Source: Macrostomum hystrix (taxonomy: Eukaryota; Platyhelminthes; Macrostomidae). Taken from it: a stretch of DNA of 64,000 bases. A program made the position numbers and the translations under genes. The notes beneath the pieces are model-generated. The model was given only the letters and a program-made list of their open reading frames with translations, was not told where the DNA came from and searched no databases. Location: positions 2,541,001-2,605,000 of the forward strand of contig CATNEN010000003.1 in assembly GCA_950097015.1 (NCBI GenBank), written 5' to 3'. Positions 27,870-52,124 of the stretch are shown here, piece after piece (the first letter of the stretch is position 1; every line of letters begins with the position of its first letter).

Positions 27870-29205
27870 GAATAGAGAGGGGATAGAAATAAGTACAGAG
27901 AGTGGATAGAGATAAGGATACATAATTGATATAAATAAGGATAGATAGTGGGTAGAGATAAGGACAGAGAGTAGGTATAATAAGGACAGAGAGTAGGTAG
28001 AGATAAGGACAGAGAGTAGGTAGAGATAAGGACAGAGAGTAGGTAGAGATAAGGACAGAGAGTAGGTAGAGATAAGGACAGAGAGTAGGTAGAGATAAGG
28101 ACAGAGAGTAGGTAGAGATAAGGACAGAGAGTAGGTAGAGATAAGGACAGAGAGTATGTAGAGATAATGACAGAGAGTGGGTAGAGATAAGGACAGAGAG
28201 TAGGTAGAGATAATGACAGAGAGTGGGTAGAGATAAGGACAGAGAGTAGGTAGAGATAAGGACAGAGAGTAGGTAGAGATAAGGACAGAGAGTAGGTAGA
28301 GATAAGAACAGAGAGTGGGTAGAGATAAGGACAGAGAGTAGGTAGAGATAAGGACAGAGAGTGGGTAGAGATAAGGACAGAGAGTAGGTAGAGATAAGGA
28401 CAGAGAGTAGGTAGAGATAATGACAGAGAGTGGGTAGAGATAAGGACAGAGAGTAGGTAGAGATAAGGACAGAGAGTGGGTAGAGATAAGGACAGAGAGT
28501 GGGTAGAGATAAGGACAGAGAGTAGGTAGAGATAAGGACAGAGAGTAGGTAGAGATAAGGACAGAGAGTAGGTAGAGATAATGACAGAGAGTGGGTAGAG
28601 ATAAGGACAGAGAGTGGGTAGAGATAAGGACAGAGAGTGGGTAGAGATAAGGACAGAGAGTAGGTAGAGATAAGGACAGAGAGTAGGTAGAGATAAGAAC
28701 AGAGAGTGGGTAGAGATAAGGACAGAGAGTGGGTAGAGATAAGGACAGAGAGTGGGTAGAGATAAGGACAGAGAGTGGGTAGAGATAAGGACAGAGAGTA
28801 GGTAGAGATAAGGACAGAGAGTGGGTAGAGATAAGGACAGAGAGTGGGTAGAGATAAGGATAGAGAGTGGGTAGAGATAAGGACAGAGAGTGGGTAGAGA
28901 TAAGGATAGAGAGTGGGTAGAGATAAGGACAGAGAGTGGGTAGAGATAAGGACAGAGAGTGGGTAGAGATAAGGACAGAGAGTAGGTAGAGATAAGGACA
29001 GAGAGTGGGTAGAGATAAGGACAGAGAGTGGGTAGAGATAAGGATAGAGAGTGGGTAGAGATAAGAACAGAGAGTGGGTAGAGATAAGGACAGAGAGTGG
29101 GTAGAGATAAGGACAGAGAGTGGGTAGAGATAAGGACAGAGAGTGGGTAGAGATAAGGACAGAGAGTGGGTAGAGATAAGGACAGAGAGTGGGTAGAGAT
29201 AAGCG
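27870..29205 (+). repeat. 23-bp minisatellite, forward arm
   Basis: Unit GTAGAGATAAGGACAGAGAG plus TGG/TAG, about 55 copies. The same unit occurs in opposite orientation at 29870-30200, so the two arrays form inverted arms around about 665 bp of single-copy DNA. Confidence 0.95.
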
Positions 29206-29869
29206 TAATGCAGACAATTTTAGAGTTAATAAAGAACAGAGTCACCTTTCAATTGCCAGTAAGGTGACTTGGCAGAAATTCCCCATTCATGCACTTTCTT
29301 TCATTGCTTGAGTTGATCCTGCTGCTGCTCAATCTCTGCCTTTTCTCTCCTTGTTTTTCTCCCTCTCTCTTTTTTATTGGCATTCAACAAAACGTCACCC
29401 TGATTGTTTTAAAAATTGTCGATTTTTTAAACTGAGATTAAAATTTGCGGAATATTCAGTGTATGTGTACATGAGAATGAACTGAGTCCGATACTCAATA
29501 ATGACTCATTGTACTTCTAGTGTGCAATAAAGGAATTCCTTAATTCGGAGTTCTGCCAGAGCAGTGCCAGAGCATTGAGAAATTTCTGCTTTTCATTTAG
29601 CACTCCTGCCCATTTTTTGGTATTTTTCTGTCCCTCTGTCTCTCTCATTCTTTCTCACCCAATGTACCCTGTCTTAGCCATGTGTTCAACCCTTTCTACA
29701 GTCCATTAATTTTTTTTATTTTTTGCACTTCTATTTTACCCGCAAATTGCATCCGTGCGATTGCTTTAGAGAACCACAAGGTATATGAGCTGCCTTCTTT
29801 GGATAAGAGTGCACGATGTACTTTTAGGGTAACAACTTTACTTGTGAATATTACGTTTCAGTTTTTTCG
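29206..29869. other. Spacer between inverted 23-bp arrays
   Basis: Single-copy, moderately T-rich sequence. No gene or element end is recognised. It would form the loop if the flanking arrays paired. Confidence 0.4.
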
Positions 29870-30200
29870 TTTCTCTGCCTACTCTCTATCCTTATCTCTA
29901 CCCGCTCTCTATCCTTATCTCTACCCGCTCTCTATCCTTATCTCTACCCGCTCTCTATCCTTATCTCTACCCACTCTCTATCCTTATCTCTACCCAATCT
30001 CTGTCCTTATCTCTACCCACTCTCTGTCCTTATCTCTACCCACTCTCTATCCTTATCTCTAACCACTCTCTATCCTTATCTCTACCCACTCTCTATCCTT
30101 ATCTCTACCCACTCTCTATCCTTATCTCTACCCAATCTCTGTCCTTATCTCAACCCACTCTGTCTTTATCTCTACCCACTCTCAGTCCCTATATATATAT
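29870..30200 (-). repeat. 23-bp minisatellite, inverted arm
   Basis: About 14 copies of CCTTATCTCTACCCACTCTC plus TAT, the reverse complement of the unit at 27870-29205. Confidence 0.95.
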
Positions 30201-30579
30201 ATTCACTCCGAGTCCTTATTTCTATGCACTATTTATTCTTATCCCTTTTACCTGTTCGAATCGCACATCGCACTTACAATGGCTCGTTGCCCATCGTTTT
30301 ATTCGCTTTTAAATCATTCCCGCCTAGATTTGAGTCGCGACGAAAAGTTTGAGCACGAACTTGAAAAAAACCAACCCCAGTACTCCCAGAACTAAGGAAA
30401 CTGTTTATGTTCAATTTAGGCTATATTTGGCTTTTTAGCCAACGAAGATAGAGATAAAAAGGCTGTCTGGCCAGTGCTTTTTTAATTCTCAAACTCAGCG
30501 GCTTAGCAGATTTAGGATTGCGAAATAAACTGATTGCCAAAAATCAACACTCAGTTTTTGATTGTTAATGAAGACTGGG

Positions 30580-30724
<145 letters not shown>

Positions 30725-31069
30725 GCTATAAAAACAGCCAAGTATTTTTACAATTCAGAAAATATCATTCACGCTGTTATTTTCATCTGAACAGAACGTG
30801 ACAACAGCTTCCTAGTTAGGTATTTGGAAGGTAAGACTCGATTTTAAGGTAATTAGGTAACTGTTTGACAGCTTTAAGCAAGACAAGATCACTCAGGGAC
30901 ACGAGAGTGGTGTGTTGATTGTCGAGATCCTGTTTTCGAATCTGTTTCCAATGCAGAGTGTATCTATAGTTACACTGGGGTACAGCTAAATTTAGTACGA
31001 AAACACTAACTCCACTGATGAAACTGTTGCTGAAGTGCTCAAATATTTATCATAGAAATCGACAGCATA

Positions 31070-31240
31070 GAATAATAATAATAATAACAGATTACACCTG
31101 CCCCTACGCGCGGCGTATCTGAAGGTTGGTTACGGATGTTTAGTCCATGGACATTGGGTAGGACGCCACACCCATCCATAATTACCCCACGGGAATCGAA
31201 CCCCCGACTTTCAAGTTGTGAGTCCAAACGCGACCTAGAT
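31070..31240 (-). repeat. SINE-1, internally deleted, minus orientation
   Basis: Starts with an ATT-type tail (AATAATAATAATAATAACAG on the plus strand), then GATTACACCTGCCCC, the TAGTCCATGGAC core, CCACACCCATCCATAATTAC and box B GGGAATCGAACCCCCGAC. About 60 bp between body and box B are missing compared with the copy at 19497. Confidence 0.7.
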
Positions 31241-31284
31241 GACTTAATAAGGAAATTAAATATCTTGCTTCAGTACGAAATTTA

Positions 31285-31420
31285 CTCCTTTCGGCGTGGT
31301 GGGGAGTAGCAGGGCGGTCTCCCCTCCGCTAGGGGGTCCCTAGACTCAAATGAGGGGGTCCCTAGACTCAAATGCTTGAGCTTGTCGCTTGCAAGGACCA
31401 ATAGAAGAAGAAGAACGGGA
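31285..31420. other. Possible retroelement 3' end
   Basis: GGGGGTCCCTAGACTCAAAT occurs twice in tandem, followed by GCTTGTCGCTTGCAAGGACC and a short (GAA)n run. A GC-rich block ending in a simple trinucleotide tail is typical of non-LTR 3' ends, but no coding sequence is attached. Confidence 0.3.
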
Positions 31421-31966
31421 CACTTTGTTTCTTAGAAAATGTATTAAAAGCAGATTTTCATGGAAACATGCACTAGTGAGCTTGAAACTTTTCAGATTAA
31501 AATGATGATAACTTTTTATTGAAACATATCTAATGCTGTTCTTTTAATATATCTTGCAAAACAAGTTGCTTCAACGAATTTTAGAAAGCTTCATTTATGA
31601 ATAATTAATCTTCATTTTGTTTTCGCTTATTTTCAATAAAGCACAATAGCTAGTCAAAAGCGATCTCGTGGCTGATTCAATTTTACAGTCGCTTTCAAAA
31701 TAAGTATACCTCAATTATGAAAATAACGATTGGTTGCTAAGTAAAAAAAGATTATCAATTGATTTATTTTTTTATCAATTTATCAAATTACTATCTCGCT
31801 CGTGTATTTCCCGTGAAAATCTGCCTTTAATAAATTTTCCAAGAAACGAAGTGTCCCATCCTTCTTCTTCTAGTGGTCCTTGGTCGCTTGTTGTTCGATT
31901 GAAGCCCTTGACAGCCAACCGCCAAGACACAGCTGAGATAGATATTTGCATTTGATTTAGCAGTCG

Positions 31967-43985
<12,019 letters not shown>

Positions 43986-44060
43986 AAGTCAATAAGTACC
44001 ACAAAAGTATATATAAAGATCTTCAGTGTGCGTGCTGTTGAGAACAGCAAATATATTTAT

Positions 44061-44066
44061 AATAAA
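44061..44066 (+). promoter_or_regulatory. Polyadenylation signal, zinc-finger gene
   Basis: AATAAA 76 bp after the TGA stop. Confidence 0.55.
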
Positions 44067-44977
44067 TTATTAAATATGTGAACGCGCAAAACACTACTGC
44101 CAGTACAGTAACGCACATATATGTTCGGTGTCGAAAAACTATTAGTTTTGTGTGCTAATACGTAAAATACTGTCTCTTTATAACAAAAATTCATAATGTA
44201 ATATTTGTTATAAATTCTACGAATATTTATTACGTTTAGATCAAGTGATGACATCCAACTAGCGCACGAATTTCAAGCTAAAAAATAATTCCAATATATC
44301 GTCAAGTGACATCATCCCCCAAAAGGCCGCATGTCATCAAGGTCGAGTGACATCATGCCCAGTGGGGCCAAATGCGATCAAGGTCAAGTCGATCAAGGTC
44401 AAGTGACATCCGAAGTTTTACGAGTCGAAGTTAATTTTATTTTATTTGTTGTCATAAAATTTCTATACAGCATTTAATGGCCCAAAGCTTGTCTAGTTTA
44501 CAGCATACATATTTTTACTTCTCTACTGTGAAGACAATTCCAGAAAACAATGATGGCGGGTTAATTAAAATTTTACTCCTTCATCATAAGATTAATCGGA
44601 TGAATTTTATTAGCCATTTTTTGTTTTGTCCAAATAGTGTTGAAAAGCTTCAATCAAGCCAGATTCTATATAAATATTTTGTTATACTTATTTTTCGATG
44701 TTGCTGTGACATAAAATCAGTACCGTTGTATTTAATTGTAACATTATTTATACACTCGCGATGTTAATTTCCGAATTGTTTGGTAATATAAATTATACAC
44801 AAAATTCCATATTTCATGGAGTATTTTACTTAGCAATTTTTACTAACAATCGTCAATTATAAAATTATATCATTTTTTGCTTCTAGCAGTCTTAAAACTT
44901 AAAGATAACAAAAGAATTCCTTTCAGATGTGAATTCTAGGAAAACTAAAATTTCAGATGATAATTCTTGCATCTGCA
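44067..44977. other. Intergenic, no gene seen
   Basis: AT-rich. Contains short direct repeats of ATCAAGGTCAAGT at 44375-44410, each with a TCAAGGTCA nuclear-receptor extended half-site. A 96-codon open frame at 44477-44767 has AT-driven composition and no domain. Confidence 0.4.
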
Positions 44978-45445
44978 TCACTGACCCTCTCCCTAACCCT
45001 GAAATCGCTGTCACTCAGTGTACATCACTGACCCTCTCTCCCTAACCCTGAAATCGCTGTCACTCAGTGTACATCACTGACCCTCTCTCCCTAACCCTGA
45101 AATCGCTGTCACTCAGTGTACATCACTGACCCTCTCTCCCTAACCCTGAAATCGCTGTCACTCAGTGTACATCACTGACCCTCTCTCCCTAACCCTGAAA
45201 TCGCTGTCACTCAGTGTACATCACTGACCCTCTCTCCCTAACCCTGAAGTCGCTGTCACTCAGTGTACATCACTGACCCTCTCTCCCTAACCCTGAAATC
45301 GCTGTCACTCAATGTACGTCACTGACCCTCTCTCCCTAACCCTGAAGTCGCTGTCACTCAGTGCACATCACTGACCCTCTCCATAACCATGGTATTGCTG
45401 TCACTAAATGTACATCGTTGATCCTCTCTCTCTAGCCATAATATC
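44978..45445. repeat. 49-bp minisatellite with telomere-like core
   Basis: About nine copies of a 49-bp unit: CACTGACCCTCTCTCCCTAA, CCCTGAAATCGCTGTCACTC, AGTGTACAT. Central copies are nearly identical; the last two are decayed. Confidence 0.95.
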
Positions 45446-46499
45446 GCTTTCACTTAATGCAAATAAAAATGATAAGTTATTTAAATACTATATATAGATA
45501 GATAAAGAAAAACATGACAATTATTTTCCCATCGCTAGGAAACGAAGCCGAGAAATACCAAGAAAGTCAAATTTAACACATTTAAAACGAAATGTTTGTT
45601 ATAAATAATGAAACTATAAAAGGAAGTTAAATCTTTTAAAAGACATTCTTCATTAAACAAAATTTTATTTGCATTTTAGTGCTCAAGCACTTTACAAAAA
45701 TCACATCGAACTCTGAGTAACGAATGTTGGTAAAATACAATTCCAAAATAATCAAAGCATAATTTCTGCAAAGCCAAGCCTTTATTGCTGATAAAATCAA
45801 GTTTAATGAACAATAAGTTATACTTTTTTTCTAAAAGTTTAGATTGTCAAAGATACTATTTACAAGCAAGCGTTGAAAACGGCCTTTATAAAAATACAAA
45901 ATAAAAAATGTTAATCATTGATAAATCAATAAAAATACTATTTCTTAATCTACAGAATACTAATCACGGGCAAGATTTTGATTAATACAACTTAAAAAAA
46001 CAAAAATTCAAACAATTACCGATTGTAAATGTTTTTCGATTTAAGATTGATTCTGATAAAACTACTAGCAGTAGTCAAGAATATTTAATGATAGCAAGCG
46101 TTTGCAAATTAGTAAAAAATTGAGGGAAGATATTTTTAATATCCACGAATGCAATACTTACTTGATTATAGGCGCAACAGTACAAATGGACAAACAATTG
46201 CTAGATTACAAGCATCCTACAAATAAATAAGCGATGGAAATTGCACAGGACTATTATAAGCATTTTAGAGGCAATTAGACCACACTTAAGAGAAAACTTC
46301 AATAATTTTGTTTCTTATGCGCAATGATGTGTAAGTAAATCAATAAGTTCGTAAACTCAGTCCGATAATCAATCCTACAATTGCTTTAAGCAATAGTAAA
46401 AAAATCACAAAACATATTTCAAAAATACCCTATTGGATTTCAGCAATCTGATTTTATATTTAATTTCTTGATTTCAAGAATTTTTTGGATTAAAGTAAA
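45446..46499. other. AT-rich intergenic, no gene seen
   Basis: Very AT-rich single-copy sequence without supported features. Confidence 0.4.
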
Positions 46500-47012
46500 A
46501 AGTTTTTAATTTCTGGAATCCCAGATTCTGATTTCAAGAATCCCAGATTCTGATTTCAGGAATCCCAGATTCTGATTCCAGGAATCCCAGATTCTGATTC
46601 AAAGAATCCCAGATTCTGATTTCAAGAATCCCAGATTCTGATTCCAGGAATCCCAGATTCTGATTCAAAGAATCCCAGATTCTGATTCAAAGAATCCCAG
46701 ATTCTGATTCCAGGAATCCAAGATTCTGATTTCAAGAATCCCAGATTCTGATGTCAGGAATCCCAGATTCTGATTTCAGGAATCCCAGATTCTGATTCCA
46801 GGAGTCCAAGATTCTGATTCCAGGAATCCAAGATTCTGATTTCAAGAATCCCAGATTCTGATGTCAGGAATCCCAGATTCTGATTTCAGGAATCCCAGAT
46901 TCTGATTCCAGGAGTCCAAGATTCTGATTTCAGGAGTCTCAGATTCAGTTTTAGGAGTCCCAGCACAGATTCTGATTTCAGGAATCCCAGATTCTGATTT
47001 CAAGAATCTCAT
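46500..47012. repeat. 22-bp minisatellite with internal dyad
   Basis: About 23 copies of GAATCCCAGATTCTGATTTC plus AG. Each unit carries GAATC-CCA-GATTC, a 5-bp inverted repeat around a 3-bp spacer, extended to AGAATC/GATTCT in many copies. It starts about 175 bp beyond the stop codon of the Rab8-like gene. Confidence 0.95.
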
Positions 47013-47187
47013 ATCATTTGTCCTTCAGCTTTCACTTTATACACTAGAGGCGAATGAAACAAAGTCGAAATCAAATAACAACAAATGCAGCGGAATCATG
47101 AAGAAAAAAACTATCGATTAGTTGAAAAGGAAAAAATGAAAAGCAACAAAGCCGAGAAATTGTTTTACAAAATAGAAATTCCTTTTC

Positions 47188-49709
47188 CTACAAAATTTCA
47201 CAGCGAAACTTTTTGCCGCCACCGCCACGCTGGCGACCCTTGCCGCCGCCCTGGTCCGCGGAGCCGACGCCCGAAGCCAGCCCTGAGGACAGGCCCGGGC
47301 CAGCTCGCTTACCGTCCAGCTTTGACTTGACGTCCTTGGCCAGCAGGAAGAAAGCTTCTTCTACGTTGGTGCCCGACTTTGCCGAAGTTTCTAAGAAACG
47401 CAGCTGATACTCGGTAGCCAGCTGTGATTGGACAGGTGCTTGGCAATGGATTGCTAGTCTAGCCTCTCAGTGATGGAATGGATTTCTAGTCTAGCCTCTC
47501 AGTGTGTGAAGGAACAGAATGGATTGCTAGTCTAGCCTCTCAGTGGATGAAGGAACAGAATGGATTGCTAGTCTAGCCTCTCAGTGGATGAAGGAACAGA
47601 ATGGATTGCTAGTCTAGCCTCTCAGTGGATGAAGGAACAGAATGGATTGCTAGTCTAGCCTCTCAGTAATGGAATGGATTGCTAGTCTAGCCTCTCAGTG
47701 ATGGAATGGATTGCTAGTCTAGCCTCTCAGTAATGGAATGGATTGCTAGTCTAGCCTCTCAGTGATGGCATGGATTGCTAGTCTAGCCTCTCAGTGATGG
47801 CATGGATTGCTAGTCTAGCCTCTCAGTAATGGAATGGATTGCTAGTCTAGCCTCTCAGTAATGGCATGGATTGCTAGTCTAGCCTCTCAGTGATGGCATG
47901 GATTGCTAGTCTAGCCTCTCAGTGATGGCATGGATTGCTAGTCTAGCCTCTCAGTGATGGCATGGATTGCTAGTCTAGCCTCTCAGTGATGGCATGGATT
48001 GCTAGTCTAGCCTCTCAGTGATGGAATGGATTGCTAGTCTAGCCTCTCAGTAATGGAATGGATTGCTAGTCTAGCCTCTCAGTAATGGAATGGATTGCTA
48101 GTCTAGCCTCTCAGTGACATGGCATGGATTGCTAGTCTAGCCTCTCAGTGATGGCATGGATTGCTAGTCTAGCCTCTCAGTGATGGAATGGATTGCTAGT
48201 CTAGCCTCTCAGTAATGGCATGGATTGCTAGTCTAGCCTCTCAGTGATGGCATGGATTGCTAGTCTAGCCTCTCAGTGATGGCATGGATTGCTAGTCTAG
48301 CCTCTCAGTGATGGCATGGATTGCTAGTCTAGCCTCTCAGTAATGGCATGGATTGCTAGTCTAGCCTCTCAGCCATAGAGTGGATTGCTAGTCTAGCCTC
48401 TCAGCCATAGAGTGGATTGCTAGTCCAGCCTCTCAGTAATGGAATGGATTGCTAGTCTAGCCTCTCAGTAATGGCATGGATTGCTAGTCTAGCCTCTCAG
48501 TGATGGAATGGATTGCTAGTCCAGCCTCTCAGTCATGGAGTGGATTGCTAGTCTAGCCTCTCAGCCATAGAGTGGATTGCTAGTCTAGCCTCTCAGTGAA
48601 TGAAGGCCACTCCTCACCTTGGCTCCTTGGTCAGTGGTGACCACTCTCCTGTCAGGCATGTCGCACTTGTTAGCCAGCAGCATACGCTCCACATCTGTGC
48701 TGGCGTGCTCGTTAATGTTGCCAATCCAGGTGCGAATGTTTTGGAAAGATTTCTGACTGGTCACATCATAGACTAGAACTATGCCCATTGCACCACGATA
48801 ATAGGCTGTTGTGATGGTGCGAAATCTTTCTTGGCCTGCTGTGTCCCTAGAGAAATGTATTATTTCTTATAAATATATTATAAGAATATATTATATTATT
48901 CTTATAAATAAATATATTATTTAAATTCTTAAAAAATAAATATATTATTTATTTTATTTTAGCATAATTTCAGCATCAGCATATTTTGTAGCTATGATTG
49001 ACACTTACTTTGTAGACTTTGTAGATAATCAAGAGATTAAGCAACTCACCAAATTTGCAATTTCACTCTTTTGCCATCCAGGTCAATGGTGCGCACTTTG
49101 AAGTCGATGCCTTAGAAAAATATGTTTAGTACAAAAATATTAGCTAGTTGACTGTTCTCGATGTAGAAATGTTAGAATTTTGGCTTGTAAGTAAACAATA
49201 GCTAAATTATTTTTATGTTACTTTTTATTGTTTTATATTAAACAGGTTATATAAGCTTAAAAAAGGTTTTAAATGACCCTGAATTTTTTCTTAACAAATA
49301 GACTCTATTTTTATAACTTTATTTTAATTAGATTTTTACTATAAATGTATTACAGAAGCTATATTTTTTATAACCCAATTAGCAATAGCTATTAGATCAT
49401 GTATTTTGTCATCAATAAAAATGTAACACCTTTAGCTATAAAATCTTAGCACTTTTTATAAATTTGTTCACTAATGTGCTTTATTAAAATACACAAAAAA
49501 GCTAAAATATAAGTTAAAAGCATACCTGACACTAATAATTATATTATTAATCAGCTTTATTACATGAACAGATAAATAAACCTACCAATTGTCGAGATAA
49601 ATGTTGGAGAAAAGTTATCCTCTGCAAAACGAATTAGCAGACTTGTTTTTCCAACGCCACTGTCACCTATCAAAAGTAGCTTAAATAGATAATCATAAGC
49701 TCGAGCCAT
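47188..49709 (-). CDS. RAB8: Rab8-like small GTPase (four exons)
   Basis: Exons 49586-49709, 49050-49110, 48618-48846 and 47188-47421 on the minus strand sum to 648 nt (215 aa). Every GTPase motif is present: P-loop GDSGVGKT (15-22), switch I FISTIG (Thr40), WDTAGQE (62-68, Gln67), NKCD (121-124) and ETSAK (149-153). The start [20 protein letters not shown] and [17 protein letters not shown] match the Rab8/10/13 group. The end, CEIL, is a single-cysteine CaaX box, as in Rab8, rather than the CC or CXC of most Rabs; the Leu predicts geranylgeranylation. Family members direct post-Golgi vesicles to the plasma membrane and cilia. The hypervariable tail is unusually Gly/Arg-rich ([10 protein letters not shown]-type) and about 8 residues longer than in mammals. 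Intron 3 is filled by satellite S. Confidence 0.95.
47440..48598 (-). repeat. Satellite family S filling Rab8-like gene intron 3
   Basis: About 35 units. Reading the gene strand the core is CTGAGAGGCTAGACTAGCAA, TCCATTCCATCA (32-bp form). A few units near 47500-47640 are the 41-bp form with CCATTCTGTTCCTTCATCCA, identical to the zinc-finger gene units. The array lies within about 20 bp of both splice sites of the 1196-bp intron. Orientation relative to transcription is the same as in the zinc-finger gene. Confidence 0.95.
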
Positions 49710-51289
49710 TCGTATTCTTACAATGCAATAGCCTTATTGTTTACTACTATCCTAAGGCTAAGCCACTCAATTATATCTGTAGCTCAATCGGTATTTTACT
49801 TATGAAACTTGTATAAACAGTGGACAAAGAAATTAGTGAATTTTTTGTATCTTAGACTGTTAATAATTGTGTGACTGTTACGAAAAACCGCTTCTTTAGT
49901 ACTTCTGATCAATGCCAATATAAAATAAAATACAACGCTAGATTAAATTCCAGATACGGTGGTGCACTATTTAGTAAATAAATTAGGCTGCAGAAATTTT
50001 ATATAATTTATTGCTATGGATAAACTAGTGTAGTCACTAGTCACGACTTATATTATGTCAAAATTATATGTCAAATTATATCAAATTATTTACTTTCAGA
50101 ATTTCGTGTAAAACCGCATTTTAAATACAGTGCGAAAAGTAATTTCGCATATGTAAAACACGTAAAAAACGAGATGAAAATAATCGGTAAATGTTCGAAA
50201 TTGTTGATAATAATTTACTTATTTGGGAATATTTTGCAGTACACACTTTTCAAAAATGGTTATTGTGAAGCATTTTTAATTGTTTCTGCTTACATTGTTA
50301 ACCAGAGCTATGCTTTACAAGCATATGTTTTCACAGGACCTCAAAACGTGAGCTTAAGATCACAAACACTTAATTAGTCTGACTTGGCCTTCAACACTCA
50401 TTTATAAAAAAATAATCAGATAGGATAAAGCAGAGTGGGGCTGTGGACGACGCCACTTTACATAAAAAAGATAGATTAGTTAGCAGAGTAGAATCTCTAA
50501 ATTACAATAAATTACTGTCACTAAATACGTTAAGTAGAAACACGTGCCTTCAAAACAGTTAAGTACAGTAGGCGCAGTGATTTGGTCTTGATTCACTCTA
50601 TTCTCTAGAATACTTGCTTTGTACTTTATATTTTTGCACATTACATGCGCATGTAAATTTTCGGTTTCAAAGCTGACGTGTGACAAGCATAAATAATTAT
50701 CTGCATGTGATGATTTTATAGGAAATGTACGCAGGACAATATTCGATATTTTACCGTAGTAACTACAAGTATTTATTTCAGCTGCGAAAAAAACTCCAGC
50801 CTTCCGGCTGTAGAAAGAAATGATAGTCTAACACATTCCATGCGTGCAAGAAGAGGATGAGCGATCCCTAAAAGCCAAAAAGTATGATGGCAATAGATAG
50901 CGCAAAATAACTTGCAGTTAACAACTAATACTTTTACTCGTAGAAGCACTAACGAGCGTCTCCACACCTCTAATATGCAATTGCTTAGACGACCTGCTGA
51001 CAGACGCACAGCATTTAGACGGACTCATTTTAGTTCTGATAATTTGTTAAGTTTGAATCAACATGGCAATTAGTTGCTAAGCGACTCAATTAGCTTTCGT
51101 TTTGATAAAAAAGATGACGACATTTATGAAATTAACTCCCATAATCTGCATAATGCATGCAGATTATCTAATGGGTGCTAGAGAATTCTGATGCAGATGT
51201 ATAAACTTCGTATTAACAATTTTCTGCAAGCAAAGCCACGCAGCAGATTCCATCAAAACTTATCTAGCCTCTTGCATGCATGGAACTCT
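49710..51289. other. Upstream of Rab8-like gene, no gene seen
   Basis: AT-rich sequence that should hold the Rab8-like promoter at its left edge. Short open frames at 50174-50377 and 50773-51009 show no recognisable domain. Confidence 0.4.
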
Positions 51290-51890
51290 TGGATGTAATG
51301 GAATGGATTGCTAGTCTAGCCTCTTGGCTGGAATGGATTGCTAGTCTAGCCTCTTGGCTGGAATGGATTGCTAGTCTAAACTCTTGGATGGAATGGAATG
51401 GATTGCTAGTCTAGCCTCTTGGCTGGAATGGATTGCTAGTCTAGCCTTTTGGTTGGAATGGATTGCTAGTCTAGCCTCTTGGTTGGAATGGATTGCTAGT
51501 CTGCCTCTTGGTTGGAATGGATTGCTAGTCTAGCCTCTTGGTTGGAATGGATTGCTAGTCTAGCCTCTTGGTTGGAATGGATTGCTAGTCTAGCCTCTTG
51601 GTTGGAATGGATTGCTAGTCTAAACTCTTGGATGGAATGGATTGCTAGTCTAGCCTCTTGGCTGGAATGGATTGCTAGTCTAGCCTCTTGGTTGGAATGG
51701 ATTGCTAGTCTAGACTCTTGGATGGAATGGAATGGATTGCTAGTCTAGCCTCATGGATGTAAGGGATTGCTAGTCTAGCCTCAGGATGGAATGGAATGGA
51801 TTGCTAGCCTAGCCTCATGGATGGAATGTAATGGATTGCTAGTCTAGCCTCATGGATGGAATGGAATGGATTGCTAGTCTAGCCTCTTAG
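51290..51890 (-). repeat. Satellite family S, intergenic 30-bp form
   Basis: About 20 units of GGAATGGATTGCTAGTCTAG then CCTCTTGGTT. The 20-bp core ATGGATTGCTAGTCTAGCCT equals that of the intron arrays, but the spacer is shorter and different. Units toward 51780-51890 carry CTCATGGATG spacers. Confidence 0.95.
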
Positions 51891-52124
51891 ATCTGAATCC
51901 TGAATCTCATCACAAAATATCTAAATAAGTCAATAAACGTTAAATTGGACATCTTGCGGGCTATGTCCTGATTTTGAAGACCGAGAAAAACATTAGAAAA
52001 TGAGTCTTTCTGCGTAAACACTTTTTCAGTCGAAATGATAGATTGCAGAAAGAAAATCAATACGCTGTTACCGAATTTCAAGGATTTAATCAGCAAGAAA
52101 GTGTCTTAAAAACAGAATATCGTT

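Noticed and set aside
27779-29245. Two overlapping frames of almost 500 codons (LSLPTLCPYLY repeats)
   Set aside because: A 23-bp unit repeated three times gives 23-residue periodicity in every frame; both overlapping frames look the same, as expected for a non-coding array.
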